A stretch of DNA of 64,000 nucleotides, taken from NCBI GenBank assembly GCA_030728985.1, contig JANQYI010000018.1, positions 32,587 through 96,586 on the forward strand, in the 5' to 3' direction. The stretch is from Burkholderiaceae bacterium. GTDB lineage: Bacteria; Pseudomonadota; Gammaproteobacteria; Burkholderiales; Burkholderiaceae_B. Below, piece by piece: positions 38,509 through 46,784 of the stretch (its first letter is position 1; every line of letters begins with the position of its first letter). The position numbers and the translations under genes were made by a program. Under the pieces are notes generated by a model, which saw only the letters and a program-made list of their open reading frames with translations, ran no database searches and was not told the DNA's origin.

Positions 38509-38997
38509 TTAGCCTAAAAGAATGTTTGGCATTTGGAATGGCACCAGTAACTGATAGCCCTTGATTAGGATCACGGTTGCGAGTGAGGAAAATAGCAACA
38601 TGACCCACCAGCGACGTTCGCCGGAGATTCCCAGTGCAGCAAGGCTAAACAAAAAAACTGAAATATCGAAACCAAACGTAAACATGCCCCCGATGCAAAG
38701 CGCAAAAGAGAGCATTAAGGCGAGAATTTTTAAAAAACTGACTCGATCGAGCTCCTCAGGGTGAAGATCTGCAGGCAAGTCTTTTTTACGCAGACATTGA
38801 GGCACCACAGCCAGTAACATCAGCACAAATATGAAAATGAGAGGTTGCACCAAAAGCGTATTTTCTAAACTAAGAGATGCTTTTCTGATGTCGGCGAGAT
38901 ACCAAAGGGCCCAGGCACACATCGCCATGACCGTCAATAAATGACCCCAGTCAACACTGAGTGATTTTTTAACCCTTTTAGGGGTAGGGATAGACAT
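38509..38997 (-). CDS. tctB: Tripartite tricarboxylate transporter small permease TctB
   Basis: A 162-residue membrane protein with about four predicted helices (LLTVMAMCAWALWYLADI, LVQPLIFIFVLMLLAVV, FLKILALMLSFALCIGGMFTFGFD and VMLLFSSLATVILIKGYQLL). The size and helix pattern, and its place directly upstream of tctA, identify it as the small subunit. Sequence conservation in this subunit is low family-wide. A strong hairpin lies between it and the binding-protein gene. Confidence 0.85.
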   Translation of the reverse strand: MSIPTPKRVKKSLSVDWGHLLTVMAMCAWALWYLADIRKASLSLENTLLVQPLIFIFVLMLLAVVPQCLRKKDLPADLHPEELDRVSFLKILALMLSFALCIGGMFTFGFDISVFLFSLAALGISGERRWWVMLLFSSLATVILIKGYQLLVPFQMPNILLG

Positions 38998-39045
38998 GGA
39001 AAGCCTGCGAGAGGGGTTGCAACAATGGTGACCTCAACATCAAAA

Positions 39046-39075
39046 GGCCCTCAGTGCATAGCGCACATGAGGGCC
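39046..39075 (-). terminator. Intercistronic hairpin between tctC-type gene and tctB
   Basis: GGCCCTCA at 39046-39053 is the exact reverse complement of TGAGGGCC at 39068-39075, with inner GTGC/GCAC pairs. On the reverse strand it is followed by TTTTGATG, a short T run. It probably terminates part of the transcripts, or protects the upstream mRNA, so that more binding protein than permease is made. Confidence 0.65.
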
Positions 39076-39093
39076 TAGTTGGAATCTGCTTAA

Positions 39094-40104
39094 TTAAGAC
39101 TTTTTCAGCAAGTCCATATACTTAAAGAGTGTTTCCGAGCCCTTAATGAACGACTGTTGTGATTTTTCAGGGCCGTACCAAGGGTTCGGCAGCTTGAGCT
39201 CCTTGGCCATGGCAATCCACTGCGGATCCTTGGATGCTTTTTCAATCGCATCGATCCATTTCGCGCGAATGGCAGGATTCAATTTGCCAACCTGTGCAGG
39301 AAGAACCCAGCCACGTTGCGAGCCGGGAACCCATTCGAGGTTGAGTTTTTTGGCTTTCGCATATTCCGCAACCGTTTGAACGTCTGCCCATTCGGGAAGG
39401 CGCTCGTCATTAAAAAGCATCAGCGGAACGACACGCGACTTCAAGGGCAGAAAGCCTTCAGCGCCCACGAGGCCGACATCGACGGTAGCGCCCAACACAG
39501 CATTGCGAGCCGGACCACCGCCTTTAAAGGTCACCATTCTTACTTGTGTCGGGTCAATCCCAGCGGCACGCAGCAACAAGGTAATATTGATCAAATCAGC
39601 CGACCCAGGTTGAACGCCGATTGAGACACTCTTTGGGTCCTTTTTCAGCGCATCCAAAACTTGATCGACATTTTTCCACTTCGAGCCTGTTGATGTCGCC
39701 AGCATTGAAAAATCGTTTGAAGGCAAATTTAGGGCGTCGAAGTCCTGAAGTTTGAACTTTGCTTTCTGCAAACCAATATTGGTGGGGATGTAATTCACCG
39801 AAGACATGGCGATCATATAGCCATCGGGTGGTTGCTGCAGAAAATAGGTGTGTCCCAACAAAGCGCCTGCGCCGCCGCGATTGACGATTGTCAGTGGCTG
39901 ACCCAGTTGTTTTTGCAAAAACGGTGCAAAAGCACGTGCCATCCGGTCATTAAAGCCGCCCGTATCGAAGGGGACCAAAATAGTGAGTGGTCGGGCAGGA
40001 AACGCTTGAGCAAAGGCAAGCCTGGAGGTGCCAAGACCTGTCAAAGCAACGCCTGCGACAGCCGCAAGACGACCGAGAGTTTTTCTTTTCTGAAGTTGTG
40101 TCAT
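39094..40104 (-). CDS. Bug-family TTT periplasmic solute-binding protein
   Basis: A 336-residue binding protein of the Bug/TctC family. The signal peptide runs to about residue 33 (VALTGLGTSRLAFA). The mature start FPARPLTILVPFDTGGFNDRMARAF holds the ligand-proximal loop. Further Bug segments are IVNRGGAGALLGHTYFLQQPPDGYMI and VRMVTFKGGGPARNAVLGATVDVGLVGAEG. The ligand is unknown; a PdxA-like dehydrogenase and hydrolases nearby hint at an organic acid, but that is weak. First gene of the transporter operon. Confidence 0.9.
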   Translation of the reverse strand: MTQLQKRKTLGRLAAVAGVALTGLGTSRLAFAQAFPARPLTILVPFDTGGFNDRMARAFAPFLQKQLGQPLTIVNRGGAGALLGHTYFLQQPPDGYMIAMSSVNYIPTNIGLQKAKFKLQDFDALNLPSNDFSMLATSTGSKWKNVDQVLDALKKDPKSVSIGVQPGSADLINITLLLRAAGIDPTQVRMVTFKGGGPARNAVLGATVDVGLVGAEGFLPLKSRVVPLMLFNDERLPEWADVQTVAEYAKAKKLNLEWVPGSQRGWVLPAQVGKLNPAIRAKWIDAIEKASKDPQWIAMAKELKLPNPWYGPEKSQQSFIKGSETLFKYMDLLKKS

Positions 40105-40205
40105 ACGCTAAGCCTTTTGTTTTAGTGACGTATTTACTATTTATAACGGTTAACTTTGTAAGATTACATGGTCTGTAGAGTTTATCTCTTAGGGGAAACG
40201 ATAGC

Positions 40206-41372
40206 GTGAACAGAAACCCCCCCATTTTTTTATTGATCCGCCTAGGCGGATTCTTAATCATTGCCTTGCTTTTAGCGAGCGCATTCTGCACTAAGGTCAA
40301 CGCCCAAGTGCCAGAAGTCCAGTCAGAAAAACACGCTTTTCGTGCAACGACCTTGGCGAGTGGGTTGGAAAATCCCTGGTCCGTGGCTTTTTTGCCTGAC
40401 AATCGCATGCTCGTGACCGAGCGAGCGGGTCGTCTGCGTATCCTCGATCCAAACTTTAAGCTCGACCCCAAACCCATCGAAGGTTTGCCGGAAATAATGG
40501 CTAGAGGTCAGGGCGGCTTGTTCGATGTGGTTCTGCATCCTGATTACCTCAGAAATGGGTGGATCTATTGGGCCTACAGCGCTCCTGGTGCCGGAGGCTG
40601 GGGCACGGCGTTGGCGCGTGGCAAGCTCCGAGGACATCAGATGACCGAGGTGCAAGTGCTGTTCACCATGGAGCCTAAAACGCGCAGCGGACAGCATTTT
40701 GGTGGACGGATTGTGTTCGACCAGTCTGGCATGCTCTATCTCACACTAGGCGATCGCGGCGATAAGGACCGTGCGCAAGATCTCAATGATCACGCAGGGT
40801 CAGTGATTCGCTTGCACGACGATGGGCGAGTTCCTGTTGACAATCCTTTTGCACTAAAAAATAATGCCAAACCGGAGAAGTGGACGTTGGGAAATCGCAA
40901 CATCCAAGGGGCTGCGATTCACCCTCAATCAGGTGCGCTATGGACCCATGAGCATGGACCCCAAGGTGGCGATGAAATCAACGTCATGCGGGCTGGGCGC
41001 AATTATGGTTGGCCCGTCATCACATACGGGGTGAATTATGGTTCGGGTTCCAAAATCGGTGAAGGACAGACCAAAGCAGGCATGGAGCAGCCCCTTCATA
41101 TGTGGGTGCCGTCAATCGCACCCTCAGGTCTGGCGTTTGTTAATAGCGACAAATTTCCGCACTGGAAGGGCAATCTGTTGATCGGAGCTCTTCGCGATCA
41201 AAGTCTTGTGCGGCTGGAGTTAGACGGCGAAAAAGTCCTACGCGAAGAGCGTATGCTCAAGGGTCAGCTAGGCCGCATTCGTGATGTGCGCATGGGGCCT
41301 GATGGCTTGGTCTATCTGTTGACAGACTCCACGCAAGGCGCCCTCATCAGATTGGAACCTATTGACCCTTGA
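40206..41372 (+). CDS. PQQ-dependent sugar dehydrogenase (YliI/Asd type)
   Basis: A 388-residue six-bladed beta-propeller oxidoreductase. An N-terminal hydrophobic segment (LIRLGGFLIIALLLASAFCTKVNA) exports it. GLENPWSVAFLPDNRMLVTERAGRLRIL, GQGGLFDVVLHPDY, SGQHFGGRIVFDQSGMLYLTLGDRGDKDRAQ with the catalytic His region, and LWTHEHGPQGGDEINVMRAGRNYGWPVITYGVNY match soluble aldose dehydrogenases. It would oxidise a sugar in the periplasm if PQQ is available. The start is a GTG at 40206 with AGGGGA about ten bases upstream. It is divergent from the Bug gene. Confidence 0.9.
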   Translation: MNRNPPIFLLIRLGGFLIIALLLASAFCTKVNAQVPEVQSEKHAFRATTLASGLENPWSVAFLPDNRMLVTERAGRLRILDPNFKLDPKPIEGLPEIMARGQGGLFDVVLHPDYLRNGWIYWAYSAPGAGGWGTALARGKLRGHQMTEVQVLFTMEPKTRSGQHFGGRIVFDQSGMLYLTLGDRGDKDRAQDLNDHAGSVIRLHDDGRVPVDNPFALKNNAKPEKWTLGNRNIQGAAIHPQSGALWTHEHGPQGGDEINVMRAGRNYGWPVITYGVNYGSGSKIGEGQTKAGMEQPLHMWVPSIAPSGLAFVNSDKFPHWKGNLLIGALRDQSLVRLELDGEKVLREERMLKGQLGRIRDVRMGPDGLVYLLTDSTQGALIRLEPIDP

Positions 41373-41392
41373 GTGTTGAGTGGTTAAAAATC

Positions 41393-42352
41393 TCAGGCGT
41401 GCTGTTGACCTAAAAAGCCACAGATCGCTTTGTATACGATGTCTGGCCGCTGTTCTTGAGGGTAATGGCCGGTCGGTATGTCGCAGCCCTGCAAGTCGTC
41501 CGCCCATTCAGACCATGCCTCAATAGGTTTGAAGTGTCTGCCGCAATGGCTATTGCTGCCCCACAAGACCATCACCGGACAGGCGAGTTTTCTTTTGCCG
41601 AACTCTGCTTTGTCCATTTCAAAATCGACGGACACGGTTGCACGATAATCTTCGCACACGGCGTGGATTTGCTCAGGTGTAGTGCAGCGCACGTATTCTT
41701 TCATCGCCTCAGGCGCGAAAATTTCTAAACCAACCCCTTTTTTATTCAATTTATATTGAATGTAATAGTCGAGGTCCGCGCAAAGAAGCTTTTCAGGAAA
41801 AGGTGCTTTCTGGGACATAAAAAACCAGTGATAAGCCTCTAGTCCCCAGCCCAGCGTAACATTGCTAAGCACGTGATGGGTTGGCACGATATCCAAAGGC
41901 ACCAACGCTGAAACCAGATGCGGATGATCCAACGCCAAACGAAAGCCCACGCGACCGCCGCGATCGTGCCCGACCACCGGAAACCGTGTAAAGCCGTAAT
42001 GCTTGGCGATGGCTACGATGTCCTCGGCCATCGCGCGAAAGGAGTAGCCCGAGTGGTCATCACCGCCTGCAGGTTTGCTGCTGTCCCCGTAGCCGCGTAA
42101 GTCGACTGCGACAACGGTGTAATCGCGCGCCAAAGAGGGTGCGATCTTGTGCCAGCTCACATGCGAAAGTGGATTTCCATGAATCAAAAAAATGGGCGGT
42201 CCATTGCCGCCAATCACGCCGTGAATCGTTGCGCCAGCGCCGGGTAAGTCAAATCTAGTAAAGCCGGGAAATAGGGCAGTGTCGTAGGGTAACAACGTCG
42301 CCTGAGACAAGGATTCGATATCTTTTAAGGAGTGAATGCGAGTAGATGTCAT
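41393..42352 (-). CDS. Alpha/beta hydrolase, haloacetate dehalogenase-like
   Basis: A 319-residue alpha/beta hydrolase. The oxyanion segment is FLIHGNPLSHVSW, followed by VVAVDLRGYGDSSKPAGGDDHSGYSFRAMAEDIVAI, the nucleophile Asp in FPVVGHDRGGRVGFRLALDHP and the catalytic His in DIPTGHYPQEQRPD near the C-terminus. An Asp nucleophile with RGYGDSSKP and a late HYPQE is the layout of fluoroacetate/haloacetate dehalogenases and related epoxide hydrolases; the substrate is not certain. The ATG at 42352 (MTSTRIHS) with AAGAG upstream is chosen over a 41-codon extension. Confidence 0.82.
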   Translation of the reverse strand: MTSTRIHSLKDIESLSQATLLPYDTALFPGFTRFDLPGAGATIHGVIGGNGPPIFLIHGNPLSHVSWHKIAPSLARDYTVVAVDLRGYGDSSKPAGGDDHSGYSFRAMAEDIVAIAKHYGFTRFPVVGHDRGGRVGFRLALDHPHLVSALVPLDIVPTHHVLSNVTLGWGLEAYHWFFMSQKAPFPEKLLCADLDYYIQYKLNKKGVGLEIFAPEAMKEYVRCTTPEQIHAVCEDYRATVSVDFEMDKAEFGKRKLACPVMVLWGSNSHCGRHFKPIEAWSEWADDLQGCDIPTGHYPQEQRPDIVYKAICGFLGQQHA

Positions 42353-42486
42353 GATTGCTCTTATTTTTTGTGATGGGAAGCCAGCCCAACAATAAGCGGG
42401 CAGAATGAACGAAGTCAATTTTAATTTTTCAATCTCGTCCGATAAGCTATTCTTACGCCACCATTCACCATACATTCTTGAAAATC

Positions 42487-43518
42487 ATGACTTCTAATGA
42501 AAAACGTCCGCTTATAGGCCTGATGCTGGGTGATCCTACAGGGATTGGCCCAGAAGTCGCACTCAAGCTATTAGCGCGACCAGAAACGCACGCACAAGCC
42601 AACATACTTGTTGTGGGCGATGTGCGCGTCTTTGAAAGTACGGCTAAAGAGCTCGGGCTTGCACTCAAGCCGTTGCGCGTAGAAAGTGCGGCCGAGATCG
42701 ATTGGGAAGGCGTGAACGCGAATGAAGTAGCGCTGATCGATTTGGCAAATATGGATCCCACTCAGGTCAATAGAGGCGTCTTTGATACCAGTATCGGTTG
42801 GGAGGTCGGCAAAACCTTACATGTATTGACGGAGATGGCGCTCAAAGGCGAGATTGATGCGGTGTGTTTTGCGCCTTTGCATAAAGCGGCCATTAATCGG
42901 GGTGGCTGGAAGTATTTGGACGAGCACGCCATGTTCGCGGCGTGGAACGAGCACCAAGGCTATTACGGTGAAGTCAACATCATCCCTCAGTTCTGTACCT
43001 TTCGGGTCACCTCTCACGTGAGCCTGCGTGAGGTCGTTGACCTCGTGACGCCTGAAAGAATCCAGGGCGCGATCAAGCTCGCGCATACCGTCCTCCATGG
43101 TCTTGGACATGACAAACCACGCATTGGTGTGGCGGCGCTGAATCCTCATGCAGGAGAGTCGGGTTTATTTGGTGACGAGGAAATCACCATTATTCGTCCA
43201 ACCATTGAAAGCTTGAATAATGAGGGTTTCAAAACCGAAGGTCCTTATCCCTCAGATACCGTCTTTCTAAAGGCAAAAGGAGGGCTGTTAGACGCCGTGG
43301 TGATCATGTATCACGACCAAGGTCAAATTGCGACCAAGCTGCTCGGCTTCAGCGAAGGGGTCACGTTGACGGGCGGCTTAAAAACGATTTACACGACACC
43401 TGCTCACGGGACGGCTTACGATATCGTCGGGCAGAACAAAGCAAATCCTGGCGCAATGATTAAGGCCTTTGAGGTTGCCGTTCGGCTCGCCAATCAGCGC
43501 CAAAGCGTCACTGCGTAA
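42487..43518 (+). CDS. PdxA-family dehydrogenase
   Basis: A 343-residue member of the 4-hydroxythreonine-4-phosphate dehydrogenase family (NAD-dependent, metal-assisted oxidative decarboxylation). It begins RPLIGLMLGDPTGIGPEVALKLL. Metal-ligand histidines are plausible in LDEHAMFAAW near 145, LNPHAGESGLFGDEE near 220 and VVIMYHDQGQIATKLLGF near 275. The usual GHTE segment is replaced by DEHAMF, so this is probably a catabolic paralogue (PdxA2 or TphB-like) rather than the vitamin B6 enzyme. ATG at 42487; a TTG at 42478 adds three residues. A hydrolase gene follows 23 bases later. Confidence 0.85.
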   Translation: MTSNEKRPLIGLMLGDPTGIGPEVALKLLARPETHAQANILVVGDVRVFESTAKELGLALKPLRVESAAEIDWEGVNANEVALIDLANMDPTQVNRGVFDTSIGWEVGKTLHVLTEMALKGEIDAVCFAPLHKAAINRGGWKYLDEHAMFAAWNEHQGYYGEVNIIPQFCTFRVTSHVSLREVVDLVTPERIQGAIKLAHTVLHGLGHDKPRIGVAALNPHAGESGLFGDEEITIIRPTIESLNNEGFKTEGPYPSDTVFLKAKGGLLDAVVIMYHDQGQIATKLLGFSEGVTLTGGLKTIYTTPAHGTAYDIVGQNKANPGAMIKAFEVAVRLANQRQSVTA

Positions 43519-43541
43519 ACGGTTATTAAGCGGGACTTCCA

Positions 43542-44438
43542 ATGCAAAACATTAAAAAAATTCATGCGGGCGTGCTTGAAATCGCTTATTACGATTCAGG
43601 TCCGTTAGAGGGGCCTCCTGTTTTTTTGATGCACGGATTTCCCTACGATGTCCACGCCTACGCAGAGGTGGCGCCGATGCTCGCAGCTGCGGGTTGCCGC
43701 GTGATCGTTCCATTCCTGCGGGGCTATGGTCCCACTCGGTTTCTCAGTGACGCGACTCCGCGCTCCGGGGAACAAGCGGCGTTGGGTGCGGACCTTCTGG
43801 CCCTGATGGATGCACTTGAGATCGAACGCGCGCTGCTGGCGGGCTACGACTGGGGAGGGCGAGCCGCCTGTGTCGTTGCCGCACTGTGGCCCGAACGTTG
43901 CGCAGGTCTTGTATCCTTTAATAGCTACAACATTCAAAACATTGCACAAGCGCTGATGCCAGACTTGCCTGAGAACGAACACAGGCTTTGGTATCAATAT
44001 TATTTCCATAGCGAGCGGGGCCGCGCCGGACTGCAAAAGGATCGCCGCGCAGTCACACATTTGCTGTGGAAACTCTGGTCTCCGACGTGGCGTTTCAATG
44101 AAGTCACGTTCGCCAAGAGCGCGGCGTCTTTTGACAACCTAGACTTTGTCGATGTCGTCATCCATTCCTATCGACACCGTTTCGGTCTGGTCGAAGGCGA
44201 TCCCGCTTACGCCCAGATTGAGGCTCGGCTGGCGCAGCAGCCTGCGATTACAGTGCCTACTATCACTTTTGATGGAGAAGATGATGGTGTGCGTCCGCCC
44301 TCCAGGATTGGCCCCCATGCACAGCGCTTCACAGGGCCTCGTTCACATCGCGTCATTCCTGGGGTGGGCCATAACATGCCGCAAGAGGTGCCAGAGATAT
44401 TTGCACAAGCAGTCCTTGAACTCTCAAAGTCGAGGTAA
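43542..44438 (+). CDS. Alpha/beta hydrolase (epoxide hydrolase-like)
   Basis: A 298-residue alpha/beta hydrolase. The oxyanion segment is VFLMHGFPYDVHAYAEVAPML. RVIVPFLRGYGPTRFLSD follows, the nucleophile Asp is in ALLAGYDWGGRAACVVAALWPERC near 107, an acid residue is in PTITFDGEDDGVRPP near 245, and the catalytic His is in VIPGVGHNMPQEVPE near 278. GYDWGG is typical of epoxide hydrolases and dehalogenases. It follows the PdxA-like gene on the same strand and may act in the same pathway, which is unidentified. Confidence 0.83.
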   Translation: MQNIKKIHAGVLEIAYYDSGPLEGPPVFLMHGFPYDVHAYAEVAPMLAAAGCRVIVPFLRGYGPTRFLSDATPRSGEQAALGADLLALMDALEIERALLAGYDWGGRAACVVAALWPERCAGLVSFNSYNIQNIAQALMPDLPENEHRLWYQYYFHSERGRAGLQKDRRAVTHLLWKLWSPTWRFNEVTFAKSAASFDNLDFVDVVIHSYRHRFGLVEGDPAYAQIEARLAQQPAITVPTITFDGEDDGVRPPSRIGPHAQRFTGPRSHRVIPGVGHNMPQEVPEIFAQAVLELSKSR

Positions 44439-44477
44439 AATACGTCACCGGATATTTTTATTCTTGGATATCGCGTT

Positions 44478-44855
44478 ATGACGACTTATAAAACAAACGA
44501 TCTTTTTGGTATTCCGGATGAATTAAATAAACCGGCAACGACAGCCAAGCAACACAAGTCCGTCAAAGCCTCTACCGCCAGTGTTGTCGACTCTACGGCT
44601 CGTTTACCGGGGCAGGGTTTTTTACCTGGGCTCTCAAGGCGTGGTCGCCCCAGGCTTGCCAAGCCAATTTCTGCCGTCGAGCGCACCGCTGAGCACCGGC
44701 GCAAACGAATCGCGAAGGGTGCCAAGCGGGTTGAAATTATTCTCGACAAAGACGTGTCTCAAGCCTTAGATCGGCTTGCCGATCATCACCAAGAGCCGCG
44801 CAGTGATGTCATCGCGACACTGATCAGAAAAGCGGCATTGAGACTAAAGGTTTAA
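44478..44855 (+). CDS. Small putative DNA-binding protein, ribbon-helix-helix-like
   Basis: A 125-residue protein I do not recognise as a named family. The N-terminal 60 residues are low-complexity and basic. SRRGRPRLAKPISAVERTAEHRRKRIAKG has a GRPR core like an AT-hook. The last 45 residues, AKRVEIILDKDVSQALDRLADHHQEPRSDVIATLIRKAALRL, have the beta-alpha-alpha pattern of CopG/MetJ-type ribbon-helix-helix domains. It is therefore likely a small DNA-binding regulator. No toxin gene is adjacent; it converges with the phosphotransferase gene. Confidence 0.6.
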   Translation: MTTYKTNDLFGIPDELNKPATTAKQHKSVKASTASVVDSTARLPGQGFLPGLSRRGRPRLAKPISAVERTAEHRRKRIAKGAKRVEIILDKDVSQALDRLADHHQEPRSDVIATLIRKAALRLKV

Positions 44856-44934
44856 CGCACACCCGGGCGATTCACCGGTCCCCCTCTGTTGGGACCTGCA
44901 CCCGGACCACGGCGATGCCAGACATTGAGAGGTT

Positions 44935-46002
44935 TTAACGTCTCGCGCTTTCATACCTTTGCGCGTATTTCCAGCCGATATCAGCAAGAGGTCGTGCTTT
45001 ATTTCCGGTTTCCTTCGCATCAGGCGCCGAGGCTGTTCCATCCGCCGCGCGTCTCGCAATCCCTTGCAAGATCGCAGCCATGCGGAACAAGTTGTAGGCG
45101 ATATAAAAGTCCCAGTGTTCTTCTCCGGCAAAACTAGTCGCGTCGGTATAGCGTTTGACATAGGCTCTTTCATCGGGAATCCCCAGCGCGGCTAAGTCCA
45201 AGCCTGCGATGCCACGCCATAGCGTGGCAGGTATATGCCAGCTCATGCAGTGATAGGCAAAGTCAGCCATCGGATGTCCGAGCGTTGCGAGCTCCCAATC
45301 GAGTAAGCCAAGCGCGCGAGGCTGCGTGGGATGAAACACCAAATTATCCAGACGATAGTCACCATGCACGATAGATGTTTGATCGCCCGCAGGTATGTGT
45401 TGTGGCAACCATTCAATCAGCGCGTGTAAAGACTCAATATGTTCAGTATTGGCCTCCAGGTACTGGCGGCTCCAACGCGCAATCTGTCGCTGAAAATAAT
45501 TACCCGGCTTACCAAAGGTCTCGAGACCCACCGCGCTTGGGTCAACTTGATGGAGGGCTGCGATCACACGGTTCATTTCTTCGTAGACCGCGCCACGCTC
45601 TGCGGTCGACATGTCTGGCAGAGACTGGTCGACCATCACGCGTCCTTTGAGGAACTCCATGAGGTAAAAAGGTGTTCCGACAATCTCAAGGTCCTCACTA
45701 AAGGCATACAACGTTGGGACTGGAACATCGCTGTTTTGCAGCGCCTTCATCACGCGATACTCTCGATCAACGGCGTGCGCAGAAGCCATTAAAACGCCTG
45801 GAGGCTTTTTGCGCAGGACGAGCTCTTGCTTACCATTTTTCAGCAAAAAAGTAGGATTTGATTGACCGCCCGTTAAGGGCTGACAAGAAAGCGCACCGTG
45901 TTCAATAATCCCTTGCCCCCGCAGCCAGTCTGCCAATACCTCTAGCCTGAACTGTCCATACGTGTTTGAGTCGCCAGAGGGGGGAGCGGACGCATCGCTC
46001 AT
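44935..46002 (-). CDS. Phosphotransferase family protein (APH-like, ACAD10/11 type)
   Basis: A 355-residue aminoglycoside phosphotransferase-fold kinase. The ATP-binding start has PLTGGQSNPTFLLKNGKQELVLRKKP with the Lys. The catalytic loop is SIVHGDYRLDNLVFHP (HGDxxxDN) and the metal Asp is in GLLDWELATLGHPMADFAYHC. This subgroup is regularly coded with acyl-CoA dehydrogenases and is thought to phosphorylate hydroxyacyl-CoA substrates, as in animal ACAD10/11. The ATG at 46002 overlaps the SDR stop by four bases. Last gene of the leftward acyl-CoA operon. Confidence 0.87.
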   Translation of the reverse strand: MSDASAPPSGDSNTYGQFRLEVLADWLRGQGIIEHGALSCQPLTGGQSNPTFLLKNGKQELVLRKKPPGVLMASAHAVDREYRVMKALQNSDVPVPTLYAFSEDLEIVGTPFYLMEFLKGRVMVDQSLPDMSTAERGAVYEEMNRVIAALHQVDPSAVGLETFGKPGNYFQRQIARWSRQYLEANTEHIESLHALIEWLPQHIPAGDQTSIVHGDYRLDNLVFHPTQPRALGLLDWELATLGHPMADFAYHCMSWHIPATLWRGIAGLDLAALGIPDERAYVKRYTDATSFAGEEHWDFYIAYNLFRMAAILQGIARRAADGTASAPDAKETGNKARPLADIGWKYAQRYESARR

Positions 46003-46784
46003 AGCGAACTCACCAGATGCCCCCAATCGACGGGCAAGGTCGTACCCGTCATGGCTTGGCTTGCTTCCGACGCGAGCAAAAGCAAGGGGCCGTCCAAATC
46101 TTCCATCTCACAAAAGCGCCGAAAGGGTACGCGCGACTCAAGTTTTTTGCCCGCCTCGCTGGTTAAAAAGTCGCGATTGAGATCCGTGACCACATAGCCC
46201 GGCAAAAGCGCATTCACACGAATCCCATAGCGTGCAAACTCCAGCGCCAGTGCTTTGGTGAACTGAATCACGCCCGCTTTGGACGTCGAATACGACACCA
46301 CTGCACCCGCAACACGTTCGCCGAGAATCGACGCGATATTGATGATGCTGCCTTTCTTTTTGTGCTTGACAAGACGACGAGCCGCCTCTGTGTCAACCAT
46401 CCAGCAGCCTTTTAAATTGGTGTCAATCACATCATCCCAGTCTTGCTCGGTCTGATCTAGCGCAGGTTTCGCAACGGTTGTGCCGGCATTACTGATAATG
46501 ACATCTGCCACGAGCCCAAGCGCTTCGATTTGATCAAAGCAGGCCTTGACGCTGTCAGCGTTTGTCACGTCGAGTGACACCGCAGTGGCTTGTGATCCCG
46601 AGATTTTGATTTCGTCGACAAGCGTTTGAAGTTTGTCTGCGCGACGCGCAGCGACGATGACATGCGCGCCCGCCTGTGCGAGTGTTTTTGCCATGTGACG
46701 ACCGATGCCGCTGGAGGCGCCTGTGACCAGCGCCGTACGTCCCTGCAGACTAAAAAGTGGGTGATGCAATACTGTGGCGCTCAT
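45999..46784 (-). CDS. Short-chain dehydrogenase/reductase
   Basis: A 261-residue classical SDR. The cofactor motif is ALVTGASSGIGRHMAKTLAQAGAHVIVAAR near residue 15. NAG is in VIISNAGTTVAKPAL, the catalytic Ser in SIINIASILGERVAGAVVSYSTSKAGVIQFTKALALE, and the Tyr-Lys pair is YSTSK. An Arg following the glycine motif suggests NADP(H). It overlaps the acyl-CoA dehydrogenase stop and the phosphotransferase start by four bases each, so all three are coupled. The substrate is probably a hydroxyacyl-CoA. Confidence 0.92.
   Translation of the reverse strand: MSATVLHHPLFSLQGRTALVTGASSGIGRHMAKTLAQAGAHVIVAARRADKLQTLVDEIKISGSQATAVSLDVTNADSVKACFDQIEALGLVADVIISNAGTTVAKPALDQTEQDWDDVIDTNLKGCWMVDTEAARRLVKHKKKGSIINIASILGERVAGAVVSYSTSKAGVIQFTKALALEFARYGIRVNALLPGYVVTDLNRDFLTSEAGKKLESRVPFRRFCEMEDLDGPLLLLASEASQAMTGTTLPVDWGHLVSSL

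Noticed and set aside
44877..44896. GGTCCC/GGGACC hairpin as terminator between the convergent genes at 44.9 kb
   Set aside because: Six pairs with no T run on either strand; too weak to call.
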